NCBI GenBank assembly: GCA_002077045.2
Contig: KZ111157.1
Coordinates: 1-64,000, forward strand
Origin: Rachicladosporium sp. CCFEE 5018
Taxonomy: Eukaryota > Ascomycota > Dothideomycetes > Cladosporiales > Cladosporiaceae
Length of the DNA stretch: 64,000 bases
Direction of reading: 5' to 3'
The notes under the pieces were generated by a model. It worked only from the letters and a program-made list of their open reading frames with translations. It searched no databases and was not told where the DNA came from. Within the stretch, counting starts at the first letter, position 1. Every line of letters begins with the position of its first letter. The translations under genes were made by a program, and so were the position numbers. Below, one piece after another: positions 31,108 through 41,196 of this stretch.

Positions 31108-33070
31108 CTAAGCAGTGTACGTCGAGGCGGAAACATTGCCACCACGTCCAGTCCAGTTGACGTGGATATCCTTACCCTCGGGGTACTTCTCGTTGGCGTA
31201 CTTGGGCTTGATGCGGAAAGTGTGCGCACCGAAGTAATCTCTCTGCGCTTGCAGAAGGTTGGCGGGCAGATCCTCGGTCCTGTAGCCATCGAAGAACGAC
31301 AACGCAGTGCTGAACGCAGGCGTGGGGATACCCCACAGAGCACCCTTGGAGACGATGTCGCGCCAGCCGGCCTGCGCCTCGTGGATAGCCTTGTTGAAGA
31401 AGTCGTCGAAGAGCAGGTTCTCGAGGTCGGGGTTGGAGCGGAAGGCCTTGGTGATGTCCTTGAGGAAGACGGAGCGGATGATGCAGCCACCGCGCCACAT
31501 GAGGGCGATCTCGGGCTTTTGGAGCTTCCAGCTGTACTCCTTGGCGGCCTGTATCGTGTGTTAGTGTTCGGGTTTCAATTTCATGAGCTTGATCGACACT
31601 TACAGCCTGCATGAGCATGAAGCCCTGTGCGTAAGAGATGATCTTCGATGCGTAGAGAGCGTCACGAAGGTTGTCAAGGACCTCCTTCTTGTTGCCAGTG
31701 AAGTTGGGCTTCGGGCCTTCCAGCTTCTTGCTAGCACGTACACGCTCGGCCTTGAGTGAAGACAAGCAGCGAGCGAACACAGCCTCACCGATCAAGGTCA
31801 CGGGCATGCCCATGTCGAGCGCGTTGATGGCAGTCCACTTTCCGGTACCCTTCTGGCCCGCAGCGTCCATGATCTTCTCGAGGAGTGGCTCTCCGTCGTC
31901 GTCGTTGAAGTACATGATGTCGCGGGTGATCTCAATGAGGAAGGAGTCAAGCACGCCCTTGTTCCACTCTGCGAAGGTGTCGCCCATCTCCTTGCCGCTC
32001 ATACCAAGACCGCGCTTCATGATGTCGTATGCCTGGTCGGAGTGTCAGTACTCGCGCAACGTAATCCGAGTCAAACTTCTTTGCACACATACCTCTGAGA
32101 TCAGCTGCATATCACCGTACTCAATACCGTTGTGCACCATCTTGACGTAGTGTCCGGCACCATCGTCACCGACCCACTGACAGCAAGCCTCGCCATCAGA
32201 CTTCGCGGAGATGCCCTGGAGCACGTCCTTGATGTATGGCCACGCCTCCTCGTTTCCACCGGGCATGATCGAGGGGCCGTATCGGGCACCCTCCTCGCCA
32301 CCAGACACACCGGAACCGACGAATCGGATGCCCTTCTCCTTGAGGTACTTCGTCCGGCGGTTGGTGTCGGGGTAATGCGAGTTGCCACCGTCAATGATGA
32401 TGTCGCCCTTCTCGCAGAACGGTAGGAGCGTCTCAATGAAATCGTCGACTGGCTTGCCGGCCATGACAAGCAACATCATGCGGCGAGGAGTCTTGAGCTT
32501 CTTGACAAACTCCTCAATGCTGTGTGCGCCTACGATGCTCTTGCCCTTTGCCTCGTTCTCGAGGAAACGATCCACCTTGGCGACAGTTCGGTTGAAGGCC
32601 ACGACAGTGAAGCCATGGTCGGCGGCGTTGAGGATCAAGTTCTGACCCATGACCGCGAGGCCAATAAGACCGAAATCTCCGCTGTGAAGGCATGATCATT
32701 AGCATTGCAATGTCCGGTGGTTAACTCAAGCTGATCCTTCGAGGAAGCTGAGTATTGCTCTGCCACACTCGCGATGCGAAGAGGCAAAGGCGCTGAAGCG
32801 AGAGCCATGATTGACGATCATGCCATCCTCTCGCAAGACTGCTTCCGATATCTGGTCTACTGCAGGAACAATGGCAAAAACTTACACAGCTTCGACGTCA
32901 CCCATATCAGCGGTATTTTCTTTGACAAGTTGATCCTTAAGTCCAGTCAATCGTCGTTGCGCAGTATTGCTCTTGCTAGTAGCGAAGTTCGTAGAGTCGT
33001 CCAGCTTATCACGAGCAACAGATGTAGCAGTGCAAAGTTTGGTGGTTGCAAGTGTTGAGGAGCGTTTCAT
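31108..33070 (-). CDS. GND1: 6-phosphogluconate dehydrogenase (copy 2)
   Basis: Exons 32886-33070 (or to 32905), 32093-32681, 31604-32032 and 31108-31548, the same structure as copy 1. The core protein is essentially unchanged. The 55-residue N-terminal extension is also open, starting at an ATG in poor context, and differs from copy 1 at a few positions (for example KLCTATS against KLSTATS), mostly amino-acid changing. That is expected for a fast-evolving presequence or for an untranslated leader. Confidence 0.93.
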
Positions 33071-33662
33071 CGAACGGAACTTCTTCTCTGGTGGGGCTTT
33101 TTGGTGGGGGCGGATGAAAGCGTGTTGTGAGATAATGCTGACAGATCTATGCACCCGGGTGACTCTCTGCGCTGTGCTGCGCTGGAGTGTGAGGAGCCGG
33201 ATCGTGGCGGGTAGGGGGGAGTGTTTAGTAGTCACGGAGATTTGATGCGAATGACTACTACATTGGCAGCATTGCTACTCTGAAAGGGAACTTCGGCTGT
33301 GTGGTTTTGCTTCGATGACATGATGCTGAGCCGGCGGTACTCGATTACCGAAGGTCGGCTCGATACATGAACTCGCTACGGAGGCGTTGTGTCTTCCACG
33401 ACGAGATGAAGACAGGCCCTGATCAACCTTTGAGTTCTCAATGGCCCTTGAAAAGCTCGCAGATCGGTAGAACGACCTTCAGTTATCCTTTCCAACTCGA
33501 CATTCTTTGCCTCCAATACGGGCAGTGCTGCTCATGGCTTTCTCAAGTGGACACTTATTCATATCCAGCATCCCATCCCTTCATCGCGCCTAAATTCAGA
33601 AGCCGAAGAGCGACGATGCTCGACACCTGACTCGCGCCAATGTTTCTGGGACTTCGGCATTA
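33071..33662. promoter_or_regulatory. Intergenic upstream of GND1, copy 2
   Basis: 592 bp, similar to 9522-10109, holding the GND1 promoter and the ISC1 3' end. No gene recognised. Confidence 0.5.
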
Positions 33663-35096
33663 TCATACAGCGACATCATCTATCAGTATGTTGGCTTGTC
33701 CAGCCTTTTCGCGCTCTTCAATCGCCTTACTCGCGAGCTGCCGAGCATTCTCAATTTCCCACTCGAACTCTCGCAATGCTCGCTCCTCACTGCCAACAAA
33801 CAGACCACCCATGAGCCCTTCCAGAACGCCTACGCTAAGACCGACAGAACTGAGTAACATAAGTATGAAAGCGACGTAGTTTCGAGGTGACCACCAGACG
33901 CCGATGAGGCAGCCGACTGACATGGCGATCTGGAATCCGAAGTGTCCGAGTCGTAGGGTGCGTTGCGTACGCTCGCGCAGGGTGTACTTGCGAGTCATTG
34001 CAAGGATCTCGTCGTAGGTGCTGAGTGGCAGATACTCTGTCGGCTCGTCTTCGACCTGATCCGACTTCGAAACACGCTCGATGACGGTCTCAACTGAGAA
34101 GTGATCACTCAGTGAGCATCGGAGTTCCGGATGCCTGCCTGTCATGCCCACTCGTACGTCGGACACCTGCCATGTCCCCGCGCGATCTTCGCCAGGCGAG
34201 AAGAAGACGTAGTCCAGCCGCTTCGCACGAGGATCTGCAGTATGTGGCGCGATCACCGTGTCCCTACCCTTCCCTAGATCCTTTCGCATAGTCTTGCTCC
34301 ACCGCCAGGTATTCAGCTGCGAATCGCAAGTTGCGCCATGCTCGCTGATGCAATGCTCCACGTGCGGACAAGCAGCACCCTCTTCTGCGCCTGCGTGCCC
34401 ATCTTCCCAGGCTCCCAGCGCAGAGTTCGGCTTCCTCAGCCTCCACACATCCTTAACAGCCCCATGCGTCTCCACCAACCTATGCGCTAGACTCAATGGC
34501 AGCATATTGAAATCCCCCAACCCAATCACCACATGCCCCCTCTCCCTCGCATGCCTCATCTTCTTCGCAATCTCCCAAGCCTGCGCCGTCCGATGACACA
34601 AATAATCATCATACGGCTCCTTCTCATACGGCGCGTGCAAATGCGTACAAAAAACCTCCACCACATCCTTCTTGCCCCTCCCAAACCTGATCCTCGCACA
34701 AGCCACCCCCTTCCCCACATACCAGTCCCCTCTGTAGAAAGCCGCCGGTCGCCCATTCAAGGGGTAGCGGTACATGGAGCTCTCCTCGATCTCCCATTTT
34801 GACAGGATCACGAGCCCGCCGCCGAAGATGCCGGAGTGGTAGAATTTACCGTAGGGAAGAATGTGGGAGGTTAGGTCGCGGATGGCGAGGTAGTCGGCTT
34901 GGGTCCAGCATTCTTGCAGGCCTACTATGTTTGGTGGGGGATCTAGGCAGGCAATTTGACGGCCTATCTCTGAGAGGCGGGCGGCGCGGTGGGCGGAGAT
35001 GTATTTGAGACCCCAGCAATTTAGGGAGAGGACGCGGAGGGTGGGGTCTTGGGGTGCTGCCGAGACGTTCGAGACCGCATCGGAGGGGACTGTCAT
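33663..35096 (-). CDS. ISC1: Inositol phosphosphingolipid phospholipase C (copy 2)
   Basis: 477 residues with all catalytic motifs and both C-terminal hydrophobic segments of copy 1. The tail is one residue shorter (ends DDVAV). The 5' half of the coding region is almost identical to copy 1, the 3' half has many silent changes, an example of the mosaic divergence between the units. Confidence 0.92.
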   Translation of the reverse strand: MTVPSDAVSNVSAAPQDPTLRVLSLNCWGLKYISAHRAARLSEIGRQIACLDPPPNIVGLQECWTQADYLAIRDLTSHILPYGKFYHSGIFGGGLVILSKWEIEESSMYRYPLNGRPAAFYRGDWYVGKGVACARIRFGRGKKDVVEVFCTHLHAPYEKEPYDDYLCHRTAQAWEIAKKMRHARERGHVVIGLGDFNMLPLSLAHRLVETHGAVKDVWRLRKPNSALGAWEDGHAGAEEGAACPHVEHCISEHGATCDSQLNTWRWSKTMRKDLGKGRDTVIAPHTADPRAKRLDYVFFSPGEDRAGTWQVSDVRVGMTGRHPELRCSLSDHFSVETVIERVSKSDQVEDEPTEYLPLSTYDEILAMTRKYTLRERTQRTLRLGHFGFQIAMSVGCLIGVWWSPRNYVAFILMLLSSVGLSVGVLEGLMGGLFVGSEERALREFEWEIENARQLASKAIEEREKAGQANILIDDVAV

Positions 35097-35407
35097 CAGC
35101 AGGAATGCGCCGTCGCGTCTCGACTTTGCTTGCACCGTAAATGCGTGTACATTCAGTGAGAGTCGATGGATTACCTTGGGGACCAGGAAATGCTGAGTAA
35201 GCGGGTTGGCTGCGGTGACTACACAGTATCCATTCTGCCTTCTCGAAGCTCAAGTTCAATAATCACCATGCCTTAAGCAAGCATCCAGCTGCATAGGCGT
35301 ATTTAGCAGCTTCAGCATGAGGCCATAGAGATAACCGCCCGCCAGTTGCTGGTATTCGCACGGCAATGCTACCAGAAGAGTCTCGACTGAAGCCTCGATG
35401 AAATGTT
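35097..35407. promoter_or_regulatory. Divergent region ISC1 / F-box A, copy 2
   Basis: 311 bp, the same length as in copy 1, with presumed promoters of both genes. Confidence 0.5.
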
Positions 35408-36793
35408 ATGGACGCACTACCCATCGAGCTGCTGTCGTTGATAGCCGTACAGCTACGCCCTATCGATTGGGACGGCGAGATTCGCGCGGTATATCGGCAT
35501 GCTCTACTGGATCTCTCAGCCGCGAGCAGAAAGTGCCACGAAGCCGCACGCCCAGAGCTATTCCATTGCCTCGACTTCGAGGATGGTAGGATCACCGGTC
35601 TGAGGTTCCTAGTCGGGAGACTGATCGCAGAGCCTACCCTCTGTGATCTCGTAAAAATACTGCGTATTACGCCTTGGAGAACGGATCTCAACGACAGACC
35701 CAGGGCACCTTCCCGACCTTGGGATGCCGCACCAGGTGCTTGTCCAGGCACATCATCGTGTGCTTTACCATCGGTCACGCAAAGCCTTGGTCTTCAAAGC
35801 GTCTATGCGCAGCATCTCCACTCTGGCTTCCACAAGGGCTCTACGGACGCTGACGTGGCTTTGTTGCTCCTCATGTGCAGCAAGCTAGAGGTACTCCACT
35901 ATTGTCCGCCCGAATGCTTCGAGAAGACATTGGTCCATGGCGCCCTTCGCTTCAGCTCGATGGGGCCCAGTGGAGCTGCATTGTCCGCGTTCGGTTCTTG
36001 CCCTGAGAACTCTCTGCAGTGTCTCCGCGAAATCGTCCTTCAACCTGCAAGGTGGGACACTGGAGTAAAGGCTGGTTGGATCAGCTTCGAAAGTATCAGA
36101 CTTGCAGGAGGCTACGCGATCAGGCAGCTCAATCCAATTCTACAGCTCTCCAAGCTCAGCATTCTGAAAATCGCGAGCCTATGTTTGCACTCGCCGCATA
36201 CTCAATATCTACCCGAGATGCCAACCCTCAGATACCTGTCCTTCACCTCAGCCTGTTTTGACAGCACTGGCGTGTCCAGACTGCTGGACCTATGCCTCGC
36301 CCTACACACCTTACTTTTGTACTGGGGTCACCCGAACTGGTGCGACGGCATCCCGGTATGGGACGAAACATCGGCTGTGATCGCCCGTAGCCCTAACGAT
36401 ATACGGTGCCTGGAGCTCCTACATGTCGATGGCACGATGACGGGTGAATGTATTAGCAACATGCAGGACGCACGTAGCCTGCGCGACTTCACGGTGACAT
36501 CCAGAATTCTCTTCGGCCTTCAGTATGACCACGAGACAATCTACAATGAAGAGTCTAGGCTGACATTGATTCTGCCATACTCACTACAAGTTCTTGAAGT
36601 CGTCCAAGGAGATGAGAGCGATGCTGCCTGGCATGATCAGGTCCTGTGGAAACTGATGATAGACGTGCGATTCGCGTCACTCAGGTTGATCATCGTACAT
36701 CGCAGTCGAGCGTTCAGCATAGATGTAAGTTCTTCGAGCTGGGAGCTTGATACAAGCGACAGTACTCGGATCGTGTTGAAGCGGGAGACGTGA
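35408..36793 (+). CDS. F-box-like protein A (copy 2)
   Basis: 461 residues, the same length as copy 1, with an intact F-box-like start (MDALPIELLSLIAVQLRP). Unlike the housekeeping genes, it has many amino-acid differences from copy 1 (for example RITGLRFLVGRLIAEPTLC), which suggests relaxed or diversifying evolution. Confidence 0.7.
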   Translation: MDALPIELLSLIAVQLRPIDWDGEIRAVYRHALLDLSAASRKCHEAARPELFHCLDFEDGRITGLRFLVGRLIAEPTLCDLVKILRITPWRTDLNDRPRAPSRPWDAAPGACPGTSSCALPSVTQSLGLQSVYAQHLHSGFHKGSTDADVALLLLMCSKLEVLHYCPPECFEKTLVHGALRFSSMGPSGAALSAFGSCPENSLQCLREIVLQPARWDTGVKAGWISFESIRLAGGYAIRQLNPILQLSKLSILKIASLCLHSPHTQYLPEMPTLRYLSFTSACFDSTGVSRLLDLCLALHTLLLYWGHPNWCDGIPVWDETSAVIARSPNDIRCLELLHVDGTMTGECISNMQDARSLRDFTVTSRILFGLQYDHETIYNEESRLTLILPYSLQVLEVVQGDESDAAWHDQVLWKLMIDVRFASLRLIIVHRSRAFSIDVSSSSWELDTSDSTRIVLKRET

Positions 36794-37433
36794 CAACCGA
36801 GCGCTACGTGGAGATGTAGGCGCTTGAGCCGCAGTCTATACATACACAGGGCTGCCTTCCTAAAGGCCTGCTCCTGGATGTTGTGCTGGCCGCTTGGACG
36901 AGATAGCCAACCACGTCTAGTAAGTACCTGTAGGGAACACGACAAGAATCTCCTAGGCGCCATGCGTTCTCGCGTTGGATGCAGTGCTCGATTCGCGTGA
37001 TGCAGCCCATTCGTAGATAGTCGCGACGTAGGGCCGTGTTTCCGTTAAGCCTGCAGTTTGCCTTTCTCGTGACTGCAATGAAAGCATGACCACTCGTGCC
37101 ACAAATCTGTCCGTTGTTCTGGCGGACAGATTTGTAGAGTCGCTTGTGGTCACACAGACTTGACCAGCTTCATGTTGTAAAGCCCATAGACAGCATGGAA
37201 GGCTCATCAACCGTGAAATCCACTGGCGAGCGTCCATTGCCTAGTCGACAAAGCTCACTGTCTGTTGTTTTGACTATCTCCGCCGAAATGTCGCCATGAG
37301 AGGGGTGACTGCCGATCTCAGAGCTGCTTCACAAGGTACTAACCAGACCGCGAAAACCTCGCAGTTTCTCATTGTTATATAGATTCCCTTAAGTCACTGA
37401 GCGCTCGTTGGTCCAGCCGAAATCATCCCCACA
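36794..37433. other. Intergenic, F-box A to B, copy 2
   Basis: 640 bp without a gene. It aligns with copy 1 in its first half only, then diverges, and includes a 13-bp hairpin at 37101-37135. Confidence 0.5.
37101..37135. repeat. 13-bp perfect inverted repeat (hairpin)
   Basis: ACAAATCTGTCCG at 37101-37113 pairs exactly with 37123-37135 across a 9-base loop. Outer bases (GACCAC at 37088-37093 and GTGGTC a little beyond the right arm) could extend the stem. It is unlike the copy-1 hairpin in sequence but similar in position. Confidence 0.75.
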
Positions 37434-38286
37434 ATGGCCCAGCTTCCGGAAGAGCTGTGGTCCCTTGTTTGCGAGCAATTGCGTCCTAAAAGCTACAAGG
37501 CACGAACGCGCGATCTGGGATTTCATACCTTACGCAACGTGTGCCTCACGAGCAAGGCATGTTACGTCGCTGCAAAGCCGCACTTGTACCATGCGTTGGA
37601 TTTCGAAGGACCCAGGATCAATCGTCTACGACCCGTCCTCCGCGTCCTGCTCAGACATCCGAGGCTCTGCAAACTCGTCAAGTCGCTTCACGTCACAACT
37701 TGGAAGACTGAGTATGACCGAGGGCCGATTGGTACTAGCAACATGGTCACCGACATCGAAGGCGATCTCGCTGTGTCCTGGGAGGCGCTGGACCTAGGAC
37801 TGTCCAGCGCTGACGCTCTCAGGTTGACACTCGCAGTACGCGCAAGAATACAGGATGCAGAGCTAGCATTACTATTGTACGTTTGTCGAGGGCTCTCAAC
37901 TGACGGCCCTTAGAATCTCACACGACAACGTCAACCCATACAACTGCCAGCGTGGGACGCTGAAAAGGGCTTCCAGACTTAAGTCACTCGCGATACCAGC
38001 TTGGGCTCTTTTCTGTCACGGAGATGAAGAGGAGTTTGACTTGGAACATCGACTGGACATGGTGCTGCCTCTTTCACTGGAGGTCTTGGAGATCGAATGG
38101 GCGGACGACGATGTCTTCCTTGGAGACGATGAGCTCCTCGTCGCGATGATAAACAGCGGCCGCTTCGCGAATCTTAAGCAGATCCTCATTGACCGTGAAG
38201 CCGACTTTACGGGGAATCGGGAAGGTCTACAGTGGGAACATCGACCAAGCGACGGCCACCGAGTTGAAGTGAGGCGACTACATTGA
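37434..38286 (+). pseudogene. F-box-like gene B, broken by deletion (copy 2)
   Basis: The frame opens like copy 1 (LPEELWSLVCEQLRP) and keeps the CGA codon where copy 1 has TGA. At about 37887 a deletion removes 451 bp relative to copy 1 (14237-14687 approximately) and shifts the frame, ending the protein after 159 residues. The 3' part (37901-38286) is still recognisable and ends with the family tail. The lesion differs from those of copy 1, so inactivation happened independently. The first 159 residues, with the F-box, could still be expressed. Confidence 0.85.
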
Positions 38287-38602
38287 GTACTTGCGTAGCA
38301 GACATAGCAAGCACCGCGCTGTGCCAGTGCAAGATTGTACGGTTTGTACATCAAGGAACCCCTTGACTCTAGCACATCTAGGTATCGATGTGAGGCAGGA
38401 AAACGACGCGTGACGTTATGTCTACCCTGATGTCGATCCCGCTTTCTCTGGCAGGACGACACTCACGCGTCTCGACACTGCAGTTTGCAAGCATTTGTGC
38501 AGTGACAAGATCTGCCCTCTACACGTTCCCGACCCAAGACACGTGTCATACGTGAGTCGGAGAGTTCTCGTATAAAGGCCAGAAAGTCTCCTTGAGACAT
38601 TG
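38287..38602. other. Intergenic, F-box B to C, copy 2
   Basis: 316 bp, close to copy 1 in sequence. No gene seen. Confidence 0.5.
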
Positions 38603-39936
38603 ATGCCCATCACCGCCGCACAGATAGCGCAACTCCCGGAGGAGCTGATGTTACTCATCTGTGTCCATCTACGACCTGCTGATGGGAACGGATGGCCCGC
38701 GTTTTGAAGACACGGACGCTGCTCAGCTTATGCTTGACGAGCAGAATCTGGTACCGCGTGGCGCGGCCACAATTATATCATACGCTTGACTTCGAGGATT
38801 GGAGAATCTTCAGCCTGCGTCCTGCTGTACGGACCCTACTTGAACACCCGCAACTGCGCGGCGCGGTGTACGATTTACGCGTGAAGTCGTGGAAGAAAGA
38901 TTACGATTTCGAGACGGCCTTGTATTCCGAGGTGCGACTGGTTGATGATACCCTCCATGTTCCGTGGCACAGCCTGAATCTCGGCCTCAGCGATGAGGAT
39001 GATCTCAAACTACGACACGGGATTCGGTCGGGACTAGAGGATGCTGAATTAGCACTGTTACTTTACCTCTGCCCTAACATTGAGGTTCTGTCCTTTATTT
39101 CCTCCTGGGAGTCCCGGGAATCCCTGGTATATACGGCGTTCCGTCAAGCCTCCGCGGATCGAATACTCGCTGCAAGCTCCGACTGGGACGTTGTTCCGAG
39201 ACCGCCTCAGCATGTCCGCGAAGTGGCGGTTTCGTGCGGTGACACCTATGAAAGGACCGAAATCGACGAAATCGGTCCAATACTGCGGTTTCCTTCGCTA
39301 GTGACGCTGCAAGGGGACAGGCTGTGCATTCACGGAGCTCACGTTCCCATCATTGCCGATACAACGACTCTAAAGCATCTCATCCTGGACAACACCTGCG
39401 CTGACATTGGCGGGATCGACTGGGCCCTCTCCAAATGTCCATCACTGGAGATGCTGTCGCTACGCTGGGGCGACGAGTCGGTATGTGAGTGTCCCTTCGA
39501 GTATGCAGGGCTAGTAGCATCGGCTGCGCTGGGAGGGCGCAACTTGAAACATCTTAGGATCGAGCCTTCCGAGATCGAGGAGGTTCTGATCTGGCCTGCA
39601 GATCTGCTGAGCCTGCCTGAGCTTGAGTCTCTCTCAGTGCCGGCTGGTGGTAGTTTCGGCGCAGATATGGAAGAGTCTGACAAGTACCGCCTACTGGAGA
39701 ATTTGCCCATCACTTTGAAGACTCTGGAGCTCACAGGTTCGGACGAATCACTGTGCGATCATGCGGATTATGATACCGTGATCTATGAGATCTTGACCAG
39801 CGACCGCTTTCCACATTTGACAGAGGTCAGCATACCTCGCGATGCATGGTTTGGTAGAGACCTTAGCGCCACGCGATGGGTAGAGAACTCGAAGAAGGAG
39901 TGTCGTGTATTACTTCAGCATGAACAGCGAGAATGA
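38603..39936 (+). pseudogene. F-box-like gene C, frameshifted after the F-box (copy 2)
   Basis: The start at 38603 and the F-box-like segment align with copy 1, but one base is missing near 38685 (GATGGGAACGG against GATGGAAAACGG). Translation from the normal start would stop after 34 residues. The rest is one open frame of 414 codons from an internal ATG at 38692 and is well conserved, so the damage is recent or a shorter protein without the F-box is made. A sequencing error in this single-base run cannot be excluded. Confidence 0.75.
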
Positions 39937-40254
39937 CTGTTCGGCTTGCAACATGGATCTGCAGGACTCGACGTAAACTCAAGGCTGGCGCTGTACCTTA
40001 TTTCGGTAAGTGACGAGTACCTAGATTGACGACTGGGGCTTTCGAAGGCCATGGTAGATGACATTCGTGGTCACGGGGTACTTCGCAGGAGCATTCTCCG
40101 CCCGCGCCTTCCACAAGACTGTTTGCTCGAGTTTGCGGAAGTCGCACTCGTGCCAGGCTGCCCCTGCATGTACTCGTGACACCTTCACTCTGATCTGCTA
40201 CCTCTTTCTTACGGTCCTTCTCCAACCACCTCAACACACATCAAGCCGCGCAAC
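39937..40254. promoter_or_regulatory. Upstream region of secreted protein (copy 2)
   Basis: 318 bp without a gene, similar to 16731-17041. Confidence 0.45.
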
Positions 40255-41030
40255 ATGGGCCTCAGTATCATGCTCATCGTGAGCACAGTGCTCTCTGCCC
40301 TCAGTACGAACGTAGCGGCTTCCTACCGCCAATTCACAATCGACTTCACCTCCCGCAATTCTCTCAACTCGTAAGTACATTTTATGTCTTTCTGACTCAA
40401 GCTGACTTCATTGCCCCCCAGCTCCGCCCAGCTTCACCACGCTGCCGTTGTCACTCGCAATGGCACAACCGGCCAGATCGTCCTTGCCGCCGCTCCAGAT
40501 TCCACTTACCACGGCACCCCAGCATACTTCAACACCATCGGCCACGATATTGATGCCGATGGCTTCCTCTACGGCGCTCTAGACTTCGATCTCACAGCCT
40601 GCAGCAACAGGACCGAGTTGGGAGTCTACGGTGCTTTCGCAGGAGATGTGGGTGAAGTGTATGGACTGAGTTACACGATCAGCTTGACGAAGTATGAAGA
40701 GGACTTCAATTGGCTGCATACGGGTGACTCGCTCTTGTACAGGATGGCGGCGGCGAGTAACAGCTTCTCTGGTGAGATCATCGCTGCCTGACTGGAGTGG
40801 TGAGAGACTGATGGGGAGATAGCTTGCAATGTGAGCATCAATGGGGAGACGAGGATGGTGCTGTCTTGGGGCGTGTACCAGGAGATTCCTGTCATCGCAC
40901 CACCAGTGGGCTGTGACTGGACGACGGTGACGACCAAGGTCGGTCATTTTTCGCTGCTGTTGCTATCATAGCAGGCATTGACTTGAAACAGGACATCAAC
41001 AGCACCGTGGGTGGCGCTTGTCCATTCTGA
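40255..41030 (+). CDS. Small secreted protein, four-Cys family, full-length copy
   Basis: Four exons, 40255-40370, 40422-40771, 40823-40938 and 40992-41030, give 206 residues. The N-terminal hydrophobic leader (IMLIVSTVLSALSTNVAAS) is a likely signal peptide. The core DADGFLYGALDFDLTAC and the later CNVSING, GCDWTTVTTK and GGACPF segments carry four cysteines that match those of the paralog at 61061-61957, so two disulfides are likely. The last intron uses a GTCGGT donor, weaker than the GTAAGT of copy 1. The copy-1 first ATG is changed to CCG here, so translation starts at what is the ATG at 17051 there. I do not recognise the family. Confidence 0.78.
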
Positions 41031-41196
41031 CCAACCTGCAGAGTTGCAGCACGATGCCACGCAAGACGGACTGAGCAGGTCTTGGCAAGTAGACCTCAAT
41101 GATCAGTATGTAGAGATACGAGAGTGCTGGACACGCTGCAAAACGAAAGCCTATGGCCCTTGATGCTCCAACCCAAACGCCAAGTGAAAGCTCGCA

